Positions 36,260-44,990 of a stretch of 64,000 nucleotides of DNA are shown in pieces. The position numbers were made by a program, and so were the translations under genes. Location of the stretch: the NCBI RefSeq assembly GCF_028802875.1, contig NZ_JARAMP010000003.1, positions 1-64,000 of the forward strand. The letters run 5' to 3'. The notes beneath the pieces were generated by a model. The model was not told the DNA's origin. It did not search any database and worked only from the letters and a program-made list of their open reading frames with translations. This stretch comes from Seohaeicola sp024304985. GTDB lineage: Bacteria > Pseudomonadota > Alphaproteobacteria > Rhodobacterales > Rhodobacteraceae. Numbering within the stretch: the stretch's first letter is position 1; the number at the start of each line of letters is the position of its first letter.

Positions 36260-36747
36260 GCCCCCACCTCCGCCAGAATGGCATCCATCCGCGCGGCATC
36301 GACGCGGCCCATGACTTTGCCATCCACCATCGCGGCAGGACCGCAGGCGCAGAGACCAAGGCAATAGACCGGCTCGATCGTGACTGCGCCATTGGCGGTA
36401 GTGCCGTGCCATTCCAGACCCAGACGCGCCAACGTGTCATCCGCCAAGGCATTGCCGCCCTGCGCCTGACAGGCTTCGGCCCGGCAGATCTTGACCACAT
36501 GCCGCCCGGCGGGGGCCTCGCGGAAGTCGTGGTAGAAGGTGATCACGCCATGTACCTCGGCCCGCCCGATGTTCAGGCCCTCCGCGATGGGCTGCACGCA
36601 ATCCTGCGGGATGAAACCGAAACTCTCCTGCATGGCATGCAGGATCGGCAGCAGTGGCCCTTCCAGATGGGCATGCGCGGCCAGAATCTCTCTGGTCCGG
36701 GACCGAACCTCCTCGGGCGAAGGGCGGCGGCTGTGGATGTCTGGCAT
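36256..36747 (-). CDS. fdsG: NAD-dependent formate dehydrogenase gamma ([2Fe-2S]) subunit FdsG
   Basis: 163 residues of the NuoE family with the four [2Fe-2S] cysteines in VKICRAEACQ and YCLGLCACG. The extra Cys in the second motif is common in this family. First gene of fdsGBA-fdhD-fdsD. The preceding 107-nt gap holds a 21-nt LysR-type palindrome, so transcription probably starts there under control of the upstream LysR gene. Confidence 0.95.
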   Translation of the reverse strand: MPDIHSRRPSPEEVRSRTREILAAHAHLEGPLLPILHAMQESFGFIPQDCVQPIAEGLNIGRAEVHGVITFYHDFREAPAGRHVVKICRAEACQAQGGNALADDTLARLGLEWHGTTANGAVTIEPVYCLGLCACGPAAMVDGKVMGRVDAARMDAILAEVGA

Positions 36748-36824
36748 GGCGACGGGCTCCGGCGTGACGGCTTTCCCCCATCATCGCAGAGTTGCATGGT
36801 CAATCAATATCGCATTCTGGTTGT

Positions 36825-36845
36825 TTGATAGGTAACGCCTATCAA
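36825..36845. promoter_or_regulatory. LysR-type operator of the fds operon
   Basis: TTGATAGG and CCTATCAA form a perfect inverted repeat of eight-base arms around TAACG, with the T-N11-A core of LysR boxes. It lies in the only noncoding gap between the LysR gene and fdsG. Confidence 0.75.
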
Positions 36846-36854
36846 GCTGGTCGC

Positions 36855-37757
36855 TCAGGCGACATAATCGGGTCGGTTTTCCGCCATGGCCTGCGCCTGC
36901 TGCATCAGCGCCGCCAGAACCGGGGTATGCGGTTCGCGGTAGGGCGCGATCAGGCCAACCGCATGGCTGGCTTGCGGGTCGGTCAAGGGAACCGCCACCA
37001 GATCACCGCCCTTCAGGAATATGTCCGCCGCCTTCAGGGGCAACACCGTGGCCCAACCGCCGGCCAGAACGTGGCTGATGAGCACGATCACCGATGACGC
37101 CTCGACCATCGGGACCACGCTTACCCCCGCTTCGGCCATGTGCAGATTGATGATGCGGCGGTTCTGCATGTCGGGCGTCAACAGGCACAGCGGCAATGCG
37201 GCCAGATCGGCCCATCGCAGGCGATCCTGTCCGGCCAGCGGATCATCGGCGCGCAGCACTAGACAATAGCGTTCGTCATAGATCGGCACGGTCGAGACGC
37301 GGCCCAGCGGCTCGTTGTCCAGATAGCTGATACCCGCGTCGATCTGCAAATTCTCCAGCATCGCCAGAATCTCGATCGAGGTGCTGGAGCGCACGGTAAA
37401 GCGCACATTCGGATGGCGGCGGCTGAACTGCGTGGTCAGGTCCGACACGAGCGTCAGCGCCGTGGGGATCACGGCCAGCCGCAGATTGCCCGAAAGACCC
37501 TGTTTGGCAGCGCGCATCTCTTCGCGCATGGTGCGCGCATCGCCCACGATCTGGCGCGCCCATTCCAGCACGCGCTGCCCTTCCGGCGTCAAGCCCTGAA
37601 ACCGCGAGCCGCGCCAGACCAACATCACGCCAAGCTGATCTTCCAGTTGCTTGATCGCCGCCGAGAGGCTGGGCTGCGTCACGCCGCAAGCCTCGGCCGC
37701 GCGGCCGAAATGCTGTTCGCGGGCCAACGCGATGAACATTTCCAGTTTCTCGATCAT
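36855..37757 (-). CDS. LysR-family regulator of formate dehydrogenase
   Basis: 300 residues from the ATG at 37757, where the winged helix begins immediately (MIEKLEMFIALAREQHFGRA, SLSAAIKQLEDQLG). An effector domain fills the rest. The gene is directly upstream of fdsG on the same strand, and a strong LysR palindrome separates them. Related fds operons carry an FdsR regulator in this position, so control of fds by formate is the likely role. Confidence 0.88.
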   Translation of the reverse strand: MIEKLEMFIALAREQHFGRAAEACGVTQPSLSAAIKQLEDQLGVMLVWRGSRFQGLTPEGQRVLEWARQIVGDARTMREEMRAAKQGLSGNLRLAVIPTALTLVSDLTTQFSRRHPNVRFTVRSSTSIEILAMLENLQIDAGISYLDNEPLGRVSTVPIYDERYCLVLRADDPLAGQDRLRWADLAALPLCLLTPDMQNRRIINLHMAEAGVSVVPMVEASSVIVLISHVLAGGWATVLPLKAADIFLKGGDLVAVPLTDPQASHAVGLIAPYREPHTPVLAALMQQAQAMAENRPDYVA

Positions 37758-37811
37758 GGCCTGACTATCGCGGGAAAGCGGCGCCTGCGAAAGGGGGATC
37801 CGGCCTGCCGC

Positions 37812-37832
37812 TTCTTCTTGCCCGAAATATCC
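37812..37832 (+). repeat. short interspersed repeat, second family, copy A
   Basis: The segment CTTCTTGCC, two variable bases, AAATATCC, one variable base, C recurs at 63595-63615 with three mismatches in 21 bases. At both places it is followed by G/C-rich inverted-repeat sequence. Confidence 0.5.
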
Positions 37833-37957
37833 CCGCCGGAGGCATCTGCCCGCGCGACAGGTGCATCGCGTGCCGGACGTCCCTCCCTTGGCATCCGGGT
37901 GCTGCTTCACTATCACTCGGGGCAGGGGTGCTGTGCCCCATGCGAAGGGACGGGCCC

Positions 37958-38008
37958 ATGACGCAGACCATCACCGCAACCGCCGGCGCAAGCCGTCGCG
38001 CGACCTGA
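37958..38008 (+). CDS. possible 16-codon leader ORF coupled to dctQ
   Basis: ATG at 37958 follows AAGGGA at good spacing and encodes 16 residues (MTQTITATAGASRRAT). It ends in a TGATG overlap with the dctQ ATG at 38008, which itself has no ribosome site. Either it is a translated leader that delivers ribosomes to dctQ, or a single-base frameshift separates it from a longer dctQ N-terminus. Confidence 0.3.
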   Translation: MTQTITATAGASRRAT

Positions 38009-38505
38009 TGCGGCAGGCAGTGCTTTCATTGGCGCGCGGGGCGGACCGGCTGACGGCATGGGCCTGTGCCGCCATGCTGGCCGTTCTGGTCGCCTCGGTC
38101 CTTGCCATCGTGATCCTGCGGTTCGGCTTCGACATGGGTTTCATCAAGTTGCAGAACCTTGCAGGCTATGCCTTTGCGGTCCTTCTGATCCTGTCGGTGC
38201 CCTATTGTCTGGCGCGTGAAGGGCATGTGCGGGTCGATGTGCTGTCCGAACGTTTGCCCCCCACCTATCTGCGCCGCGCCGATCTGGTGGCGCTGGTGGT
38301 TTTCCTGATCCCCGTCTTCGGTCTGATGATCTGGGCCTTTCTGCCCGATCTGCGGTTCAGTTGGGCGATCCGCGAAGGCGCGGTCGAAACGGGCGGTCTG
38401 GGCGGTGTCTGGCTGGTCAAGACGATGGTCGTGGTCGCGGGCGCGCTGATGATCCTGCAAGGCATCGCCGCGGTGCTGCGCCCTGGCAGCGAGCCGCAGT
38501 CATGA
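38008..38505 (+). CDS. TRAP transporter small membrane subunit DctQ (TakP-type system)
   Basis: 165 residues with four membrane segments (about 18-38, 48-70, 88-110 and 130-152), the DctQ layout. The start is the ATG at 38008, which depends on coupling to a preceding 16-codon frame. The stop overlaps dctM by 4 nt. With DctM and the downstream binding protein it forms a complete sodium-driven importer. Confidence 0.87.
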   Translation: MRQAVLSLARGADRLTAWACAAMLAVLVASVLAIVILRFGFDMGFIKLQNLAGYAFAVLLILSVPYCLAREGHVRVDVLSERLPPTYLRRADLVALVVFLIPVFGLMIWAFLPDLRFSWAIREGAVETGGLGGVWLVKTMVVVAGALMILQGIAAVLRPGSEPQS

Positions 38506-40046
38506 CCTTGGCGGAGGTTTTTCTGATCATGCTGGGTCTGGCGCTGGCCGCAGGCATCCTCAGCGGGATCCCCGCGATGCTGGCCATTGCAGGCGTGCCC
38601 TTCGTGATGGCGCTGCTGGGCAGTCTGGTCGGCGTGTTCGATCTGGGATTCCTGAATTTCTTCCCCGCCCGCGTCTACGGGATCATGTCCAACCCCCTGC
38701 TCATGGCGGTGCCCTTGTTCGTGCTGATGGGCGTGCTGCTGGAAAAATCCCGCGTGTCCGAGCGGATGTTGCAGGTGCTGGGGCAGATGCTGGGCGGGTC
38801 GGCGCGGGGTATGGCGGTGTCGGTGCTGATCTTCTCTGCAATCATCGCCGCCTCGACCGGCATCGTCGGCGCGACTGTGGTGATGCTGGTGCTGATGAGT
38901 CTGCCCGCGATGTTGCAGGCGGGCGTGCCCAAGCCGCTGGCCAGCGGTCTGATCTGCGCCGGCGGCACGCTGGGCCAGATCATCCCACCCTCGATCCTGC
39001 TGGTGCTTCTGGGTGACCAGATCGGCAATACCTATCTCGAGGCGCAGCAGCGCGCGGGCAATTTCGCGCCCGATGCCGTGTCGGTGGGCGATCTGTTCGC
39101 CGGGGCGCTTCTGCCGGGGCTGATGCTGGTCGGGCTTTACGCGCTCTATGCCTTTGCCGTGCTGACCATCGCGGGTCGCGCGGCTCCTGCGCCGGTCGGC
39201 ACGCGGCCACCCCTCCAACGCCCCCCGCTGGGCGTGATCCTCGGCAGTTTCGCGCCGCCCCTGCTGATGATCCTTGCCGTGCTGGGGTCTATCCTTGCCG
39301 GGGTCGCCACGACGACCGAAGCAGCGGGGCTGGGGGCCGTAGGCGCACTGATGATGGCGGGCTATCACCGGCCGGGGCGGGGGCGGGTGCTTGTGGGGCT
39401 GGGGGCGCTGGCGGTGCTGGCGCTGCTGGTGCTGCGGCTGATGACCACCGGGCGGGCTGGCGCGGTCGCGACAGGGGTGGCCGTGCTGCTGGTGGCGTTG
39501 CTGCTGCTGGGATTGGCCGTCGCGGTCTGGAAACTCTGGCGCGCAGGCGTTCTGGCCCCCGCCACGGAAGAGACGTTGCGCATCACCGGTATGGTCTTCG
39601 GCATCGTCATCGCCGCCTCGATGCTGGCGCTGGTCTTTCGCGGATTCGGCGGCGAGGAGGCCGCGGTCCATCTTCTGGGCAACCTGCCGGGTGGCGAATG
39701 GGGCGCGCTCTTCATCATCATGGGGCTGGTCTTCCTGCTGGGTTTCCTCCTGGAAGCGATCGAGATCATCTACATCGTCGTGCCCCTTCTGGGACCGCCA
39801 TTGCTGGGCGGAGACATATCGCCGGTCTGGTTCGGGGTGCTGCTGGCGATGAACCTGCAAACCTCGTTCCTGACACCGCCTTTCGGATTTGCGCTGTTCT
39901 ATTTCCGCTCGGTCGCCCCGCGCGAGATCACGACGCGCGACACCTATCTGGGGGTGGCACCTTTTGTGGTGCTGCAACTGATCGGGCTTGCTATCCTGAT
40001 TGCATTCCCCGCGCTGGCCACATGGCTGCCCGGCGTGTTGTTCTGA
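38502..40046 (+). CDS. TRAP transporter large membrane subunit DctM, long form
   Basis: 514 residues, about 80 more than the DctM at 1246-2547. The extra length is a hydrophobic insert with two or three added membrane segments (about residues 285-345). This long form is typical of the TRAP group annotated for mannitol/chloroaromatic compounds and 2-oxo acids. Family features retained include the ASTGIVGATVVM and PPSILLVLLGDQ hairpins and late TPPFGFALFYFR. Confidence 0.9.
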   Translation: MTLAEVFLIMLGLALAAGILSGIPAMLAIAGVPFVMALLGSLVGVFDLGFLNFFPARVYGIMSNPLLMAVPLFVLMGVLLEKSRVSERMLQVLGQMLGGSARGMAVSVLIFSAIIAASTGIVGATVVMLVLMSLPAMLQAGVPKPLASGLICAGGTLGQIIPPSILLVLLGDQIGNTYLEAQQRAGNFAPDAVSVGDLFAGALLPGLMLVGLYALYAFAVLTIAGRAAPAPVGTRPPLQRPPLGVILGSFAPPLLMILAVLGSILAGVATTTEAAGLGAVGALMMAGYHRPGRGRVLVGLGALAVLALLVLRLMTTGRAGAVATGVAVLLVALLLLGLAVAVWKLWRAGVLAPATEETLRITGMVFGIVIAASMLALVFRGFGGEEAAVHLLGNLPGGEWGALFIIMGLVFLLGFLLEAIEIIYIVVPLLGPPLLGGDISPVWFGVLLAMNLQTSFLTPPFGFALFYFRSVAPREITTRDTYLGVAPFVVLQLIGLAILIAFPALATWLPGVLF

Positions 40047-40075
40047 GACAACCCACCCATCATTTGGAGGAGACC

Positions 40076-41146
40076 ATGATGAAAAGACGTGACTTTCTGG
40101 CCAGCGGGGCCGGTGTGGCCGCTGCTGCGACCGCACTGGCAGCCCCCGCCATCGCGCAGGGCAACATCACGTGGAACCTGCCCACGGCCTTTCCCAAGAA
40201 CGCGCCGGGCGTGGGCACCAACGTCACCCGCTTCGCCGAGGTGGTCGCCGCCATGTCCGACGGGCGGTTGAACTTCACCGTCCATGGCGGCGGCGAACTG
40301 GTCCCGCCCTTCGCGGTCGAGGATGCCGTGCAGCAGGGCAATGCTCCGGTAGGCCACGGGCCGACCTACTATGCCGCCGGCAAGAACCCCGCGATCCACT
40401 GGTTCACCGCCGTGCCCTTCGGCATGACCTCGAACGAGCATTTCGCATGGCTCAAATGGGGCGGTGGGCAAGAGATCTGGGACGACATCTACGCCCAGCG
40501 TAACCTCAAGGGCTTCTATTGCGGCAATTCCAACACCCAATCGGGGGGCTGGTTCAAGAACGAGGTGAACACGCTGGAAGACCTGAAGGGTCTGAACATG
40601 CGCATCGCTGGTCTGGGTGGCGAGATTTATCGCAAACTGGGTGTGAACGCCGTTCTGATGCCCCCGCCCGAGATCTTCCAGTCGATGCAGTCGGGTGCCA
40701 TTGATGCCGCCGAATGGGTCGGTCCGATGCTGGATCAGGCCTTTGGTCTGCAAAAGGTGACCAAGCTGTGCTACCTGCCCGCCTATAACGAGCCGGGCGC
40801 CGGGCTGGCCATCGTGTTCAACCGGGATGCCTGGGCCGAACTGTCACCCGATCTGCAGATGATCTGCGAAATGGCCGCGCAATCCGTGGCGCTGGAAACG
40901 CAGGCGCAGTTTGATTTCTTCAATGCGCAGGCGATGGAAAGCCTGCGGGCGGATGGCGTGCAGTTCCTGCAATTCAGCCCCGAGATCGTGGACGGCATGC
41001 GCGCCGCATGGGGCGAGGTGCAGGACGAATTGACCGCCGCCTCCGAAGACGTGGCCCGCGTGCGCGAAAGCTATGATGCCTATCTGGCGCAGGCCAATGC
41101 CTATGCCAAGGACATGACGATCCCGATGCTGTCCGGGCGCGGTTGA
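40076..41146 (+). CDS. TRAP transporter substrate-binding protein, TakP-like
   Basis: 356 residues with a twin-arginine leader (MMKRRDFLASGAGV... ending APAIAQ). The mature protein resembles TakP, the 2-oxo-acid-binding protein of Rhodobacter: FGMTSNEHFAW, GGWFKNEVNTLEDLKGLNMR and DAAEWVGPMLDQ. It probably binds a 2-oxo or branched carboxylate with sodium. A GGAGGAG site precedes the ATG pair at 40076. A hairpin follows the stop. The Tat-type leader is unusual for TRAP proteins but recurs in this subgroup. Confidence 0.87.
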   Translation: MMKRRDFLASGAGVAAAATALAAPAIAQGNITWNLPTAFPKNAPGVGTNVTRFAEVVAAMSDGRLNFTVHGGGELVPPFAVEDAVQQGNAPVGHGPTYYAAGKNPAIHWFTAVPFGMTSNEHFAWLKWGGGQEIWDDIYAQRNLKGFYCGNSNTQSGGWFKNEVNTLEDLKGLNMRIAGLGGEIYRKLGVNAVLMPPPEIFQSMQSGAIDAAEWVGPMLDQAFGLQKVTKLCYLPAYNEPGAGLAIVFNRDAWAELSPDLQMICEMAAQSVALETQAQFDFFNAQAMESLRADGVQFLQFSPEIVDGMRAAWGEVQDELTAASEDVARVRESYDAYLAQANAYAKDMTIPMLSGRG

Positions 41147-41168
41147 TGATCAGGCAGGACTGAAGACC

Positions 41169-41198
41169 AAGAGGGCAGGGGACATCCTCTGCCCTCTT
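41169..41198 (+). terminator. hairpin downstream of the TakP-type operon
   Basis: AAGAGGGCAG and CTGCCCTCTT form a perfect ten-base-pair stem with a ten-base loop, 22 nt after the stop. No U-tract follows, but it lies between convergent genes. Confidence 0.65.
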
Positions 41199-41222
41199 GC
41201 TGTCCGGTGCCACTCACCAGCC

Positions 41223-42206
41223 CTATTGTCGCCCTTGCACCGGTGTCGCGGCCAGACGGCGGCTTTGCATCCTTTCGCGGATGAACACGAACACGCCTGA
41301 CCCAAGGATCAGTGCGCTGCCGGCCCAGACCACGGGCACAGGCACCTCGCCCCAGATCACCCAGCCCCAGAAGATCGCCAGCGGCAGCCCGATATATTCG
41401 AACGGCGCGACCACCGCCGCATCGGCCAGCCGATAGGCTTGCGCCAGCGAAAAACCGATGATGGCCGAGTTCAGCCCCAGACCCAGAAACAGCCAGCGGT
41501 CTGTCCCTTCAGGCCAGACCCATGCGCGCAGCAGGAATTGCAGCGAGCCGTTCTCGACCCCCACCGCATAGCGGCCATCCCCGGCAACGGCGTAGAACCC
41601 AAGCGAGACCACGATGAATATCCCCTGAATATAGACCGCCATGGCCGAAGCGCGGGTGCTGGCCCCCAGCCGCCGCGTCAGGATCTGGTTCAGCGCATAG
41701 GTCAGGGCCGACAGCACCGGCAGAAACAGGATCACGCGCGACACCTGCGTATCGCTGTCCCATGGCCGCATCATCAGCACCACACCGGCAAAACCGACGC
41801 TGACCGCAACCAGCCGCAACGGGCCGACCTTTTCTCCCAGAAGCGGGATCGACAGCAGGGTGATCATCAGCGGCGCCACAAAGAACAGCGCCGTGGCTTC
41901 TGCCAGCGGAATCACGGCCAGTGCCGCGAAATAGGTCAGGTTCGAGATGACGACCAATCCGCCGCGCATCAGATGCAGCCCCGGATTGCGTGTGCGCAGG
42001 ATGCTGAAGCCGCCTTCCATCTGCACCAGCATCAGGCTGAACACGATTCCGATGGCCGAGCGGATGAACACCATCTGATGCAGGGGATAGCCGCCCGACA
42101 GCGCCTTGATCAGCACATCATTGATCGAGATCGCGACCATCCCCGCAAGAACGAATCCGATCCCGGCGGCGGTGTTCTGCGGAACGGTGACAAGGGGCGT
42201 GCGCAT
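41223..42206 (-). CDS. EamA/DMT-superfamily transporter
   Basis: 327 residues with ten predicted membrane segments arranged as two repeated EamA units (about 10-150 and 165-310). Typical marks are the loop GYPLHQMVFIRSAIG and, near the end of each repeat, LAEATALFFVAPL and LADAAVVAPFEYIGL. Members export metabolites such as amino acids; the substrate here is unknown. Monocistronic, convergent with the TRAP operon. Confidence 0.88.
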   Translation of the reverse strand: MRTPLVTVPQNTAAGIGFVLAGMVAISINDVLIKALSGGYPLHQMVFIRSAIGIVFSLMLVQMEGGFSILRTRNPGLHLMRGGLVVISNLTYFAALAVIPLAEATALFFVAPLMITLLSIPLLGEKVGPLRLVAVSVGFAGVVLMMRPWDSDTQVSRVILFLPVLSALTYALNQILTRRLGASTRASAMAVYIQGIFIVVSLGFYAVAGDGRYAVGVENGSLQFLLRAWVWPEGTDRWLFLGLGLNSAIIGFSLAQAYRLADAAVVAPFEYIGLPLAIFWGWVIWGEVPVPVVWAGSALILGSGVFVFIRERMQSRRLAATPVQGRQ

Positions 42207-42364
42207 GGAAATACCTTTGCAATCAGCCTATCCCTAGCCCTGACAGAGGCCCGCGACCAGTGTCTTTCTGGAACCTGCGTCAGACCGCTTGGCGCAGCGT
42301 CAAGGCTGGGCTAGTCTGTCGTGCACGATATGCCAGAACACGGCCAAAGAAGGACCTCTCACCC

Positions 42365-42886
42365 ATGCAGATGAACGATCAACGCGACATCAACGCTCCC
42401 CGCTCCGAGGTCTGGGCGGCCTTGCTCAGCGCCGATGTCCTCAAGGAATGTGTGCCCGGCGCGCAAGAGGTGACGGGCAACCCGCAAGACGGTTTCGAAG
42501 CGACCGTCGTGCAGAAGGTCGGCCCGGTGAAGGCCACCTTCAAGGGCCAGGTCAGCCTGACCGACATGGTCGAGGGCGAGAGCCTGACCCTGTCGGGCGA
42601 GGGCAAGGGGGGTGCTGCCGGTTTCGCCAAGGGCGAGGCCAAGGTGCGGCTGGAGGATATCCCCGAGGGTACGCGTCTGATCTATGACGTCGAGGCCAAG
42701 GTTGGCGGCAAGCTGGCACAATTGGGCAGCCGCCTGATCGACGGCTTTGCAAAGAAGATGGCCGATCAGTTCTTCGAGAATTTCCAGAACGTCGTCGAAG
42801 GCCCGGCAGAGGACGAGGCCGCAACCGCCGACAGCACCGAAGAGGCGCCCAAGAAGAAGGGCTGGCTCAGCCGTCTGAAGGGGTGA
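42365..42886 (+). CDS. CoxG-like SRPBCC-domain protein
   Basis: 173 residues from the ATG at 42365 (AAGGA upstream). It matches the CoxG/carbon monoxide dehydrogenase subunit G family: NAPRSEVWAALLSADVLKECVPGAQEV, split here as NAPRSEVWAALL and VPGAQEV, then KVGPVKATFKG and RLIDGFAKKMADQFFENF. The last 25 residues form an acidic then basic tail (EEAPKKKGWLSRLKG) that may anchor it to the membrane. No CO dehydrogenase genes are nearby, so it may be a stand-alone SRPBCC protein. Confidence 0.8.
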   Translation: MQMNDQRDINAPRSEVWAALLSADVLKECVPGAQEVTGNPQDGFEATVVQKVGPVKATFKGQVSLTDMVEGESLTLSGEGKGGAAGFAKGEAKVRLEDIPEGTRLIYDVEAKVGGKLAQLGSRLIDGFAKKMADQFFENFQNVVEGPAEDEAATADSTEEAPKKKGWLSRLKG

Positions 42887-42989
42887 GCGCGACAACCGGC
42901 GTAACGGCCCGGGCAGGGGGCGAAATAATCCGCCCCCGTCCCATGTTGTTTGGCCCACGCGCCTTGTTTGTCGCAGGGGCACATTCTAC

Positions 42990-43796
42990 ATGCAGCCCAT
43001 GAAACGCTATATCCCCTTCATGAAGGCCGACCCGGTCGTGGCCGTCGTGCGCCTTGCCGGCAGCATCGGCTCCGGCCCCCGCAGCCCCCTGAGTGACGAG
43101 GCCATCGGCCCGGTGCTGGAGCGTGCCTTTCGGCGCGGCAAGCCGCGTGCGGTAGCCTTGGTGCTGAACTCACCCGGCGGCTCGCCCGTGCAATCGGCCC
43201 TGATCGCGGCGCGCATCCGGCGGCTGGCGGCTGAAAAGAAAATCCCCGTTCATGCCTTTGTCGAGGATGTGGCCGCCTCGGGCGGTTATTGGCTGGCGGC
43301 GGCGGCGGATGATATCTGGGCCGATACCGGCTCGATCGTGGGGTCGATCGGCGTGATCTCGGCCGGTTTTGGCGCGCATGTGGCGCTGGCCAAGCAAGGG
43401 GTGGAGCGGCGGGTCTATACCTCGGCCGACTCCAAAAGCATGCTGGACCCGTTCCTGCCCGAAAAGCCCGAGGATGTCGCCCGGCTCAAGGAACTTCTGG
43501 GCGGGCTGCACGACAGTTTCGTGGCCTATGTCCGGTCGCGGCGCGGTGCGAAGCTGGCCGATGACCCCGACCTGTTCACGGGGCGTTTCTGGCTGGGGGG
43601 GCAGGCGCAGCAACTGGGCCTGATCGACGGGATCGCCCATCTGGAACCGAAGCTCAAGGAACTCTATGGCGACAAGGTGCGTCTGGCCCGTTATGGGCGG
43701 CGGCGCAGTCTGTTCCAGCGTTTCGGGGCGACACTGGCGCAGGATGCCTTGGCCGGCATAGAGGAGCGCGCGGCCTTCGCGCGTTTCGGGCTTTGA
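42990..43796 (+). CDS. S49-family signal-peptide-peptidase-like serine protease
   Basis: 268 residues in one domain, without the membrane anchor of SppA. The S49 core is present: NSPGGSPVQSALIAARIRRL in two parts, the catalytic Ser in VAASGGYWLAAAADDIWAD, GSIGVI, and the likely catalytic Lys in YTSADSKSMLDPF. It resembles the short cytoplasmic or peripheral SppA forms common in alphaproteobacteria. Start at 42990 or 42999. The Cys4 small protein gene begins 1 nt after its stop. Confidence 0.87.
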   Translation: MQPMKRYIPFMKADPVVAVVRLAGSIGSGPRSPLSDEAIGPVLERAFRRGKPRAVALVLNSPGGSPVQSALIAARIRRLAAEKKIPVHAFVEDVAASGGYWLAAAADDIWADTGSIVGSIGVISAGFGAHVALAKQGVERRVYTSADSKSMLDPFLPEKPEDVARLKELLGGLHDSFVAYVRSRRGAKLADDPDLFTGRFWLGGQAQQLGLIDGIAHLEPKLKELYGDKVRLARYGRRRSLFQRFGATLAQDALAGIEERAAFARFGL

Positions 43797-43797
43797 C

Positions 43798-43965
43798 GTG
43801 ATCCTGAAAATCGTTGTCCTCTTTCTGGTCGGCATGGGCGTCCTCGCCATGTTCGGCAAGATCAAGTTTCCCGGGCAGAAGCGGCTTGAAGCAGCGCGCT
43901 GCCCGTCTTGCAAACGTTACCGCATCGGGCGCGGTCCCTGTTCCTGCGGACATAACAAAGGATAA
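43798..43965 (+). CDS. 55-residue membrane-anchored Cys4 (zinc-ribbon-like) protein
   Basis: A GTG at 43798, one base after the upstream stop, opens a 55-codon frame ending at 43965, 3 nt before the antiporter start. The product has one N-terminal membrane segment (ILKIVVLFLVGMGVLAMFG), a basic linker, and a C-terminal knuckle with CPSC and CSC (C35, C38, C48, C50), suited to bind zinc. Tight packing between two genes in the same direction and hydrophobic-then-Cys4 design argue that it is real. I know of similar short proteins in Rhodobacteraceae but not of a function. Confidence 0.75.
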   Translation: MILKIVVLFLVGMGVLAMFGKIKFPGQKRLEAARCPSCKRYRIGRGPCSCGHNKG

Positions 43966-43968
43966 GTC

Positions 43969-44937
43969 ATGGTCTGGTTGATGGCGGCCCTCGGGCTGGT
44001 AATCCTGCTGTTTGCAGGTGATGCGCTGGTCAAGGGTGCGGTGAACCTCGCACTGCGGATCGGAATCCCGGCGCTGATCGTCAGTTTGACAATCGTGGCT
44101 TTCGGCACGTCGGCGCCGGAGTTGCTGATCTCGGTAAAGGCCGCGCTTAACGGTGTTCCGGGCATCGCGATGGGCAATGTCGTGGGGTCGAACACCGCCA
44201 ATATCCTGCTGGTTCTGGGTATTCCGGCCCTCATCGCCGTAATGCATACAGCCGAACATGACACGCGCAAAAGTTTTGTCGTGATGATTGCGGCCTCTCT
44301 TCTGTTCATCGCGCTGGCCTTCCGGGGCGTGTTCGACTGGATATCGGGGGTGATCCTGCTGGGGGCTCTTGCCTTGGCGCTGGCCGACATGTTCCGCGAT
44401 GCGCGCAAGCACAAGGCTGCGGCGACGCTGGTCGCGGAAGGGATCGACGACAGCGACGATCTGGACGAGCTGGAAGGGGCGGACCCCGACATGCCGTGGT
44501 GGAAGATCATCCTGTTTCTGGTGCTGGGTCTGGCGGGCCTGCCGCTGGGTGCCGATATCCTTGTGGACAGCGCCACGGTCATCGCCCGCACTTTCGGCAT
44601 CAGCGAGACGGTGATCGGCCTCACGCTGGTGGCCGTGGGCACCTCGATGCCGGAACTGGCGACAACGGTGATGGCGGCCATCCGCCGTCAGGCCGATGTG
44701 GCGTTGGGCAATGTGATCGGGTCGAACTTCTTCAACCTGCTCGGCATCATCGGTGTCGCCTCGCTTGTCGCACCGATACCGGTCGATCAGCAATTCCTGA
44801 CGCTTGACCTTTGGGTGATGCTGGCGGCCTCGCTGCTGTTGATCCCTTTCGTGTTCCTGCGCCAGAATATCGGTCGCGTCTGGGGGGGCATCTTGATCGT
44901 GCTGTATGTGGCCTATGTCTGGAGCATGTTCCTCTGA
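43969..44937 (+). CDS. calcium/sodium antiporter (CaCA family, YrbG-like)
   Basis: 322 residues with about ten membrane segments in two inverted repeats. Each repeat carries the ion-binding alpha motif: AFGTSAPELLISV (repeat 1) and AVGTSMPELATTV (repeat 2), followed by GNVVGSNTANILLVLG and GNVIGSNFFNLLGIIG. The Glu in each GTS-x-PE motif binds the cation. An acidic cytoplasmic loop (DDSDDLDELEGADPD) separates the repeats. It exchanges Ca2+ for Na+ across the inner membrane. Confidence 0.93.
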   Translation: MVWLMAALGLVILLFAGDALVKGAVNLALRIGIPALIVSLTIVAFGTSAPELLISVKAALNGVPGIAMGNVVGSNTANILLVLGIPALIAVMHTAEHDTRKSFVVMIAASLLFIALAFRGVFDWISGVILLGALALALADMFRDARKHKAAATLVAEGIDDSDDLDELEGADPDMPWWKIILFLVLGLAGLPLGADILVDSATVIARTFGISETVIGLTLVAVGTSMPELATTVMAAIRRQADVALGNVIGSNFFNLLGIIGVASLVAPIPVDQQFLTLDLWVMLAASLLLIPFVFLRQNIGRVWGGILIVLYVAYVWSMFL

Positions 44938-44990
44938 CGCAGGCAGATGTGCGCGGGTGAACGGGACAATGCGGCAAAGGGGATGTGAGC

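Noticed and set aside
38265..40136. A 623-codon minus-strand frame opposite the long dctM
   Set aside because: Same kind of antisense artefact: low-complexity His/Gln/Arg product opposite a clear membrane protein.
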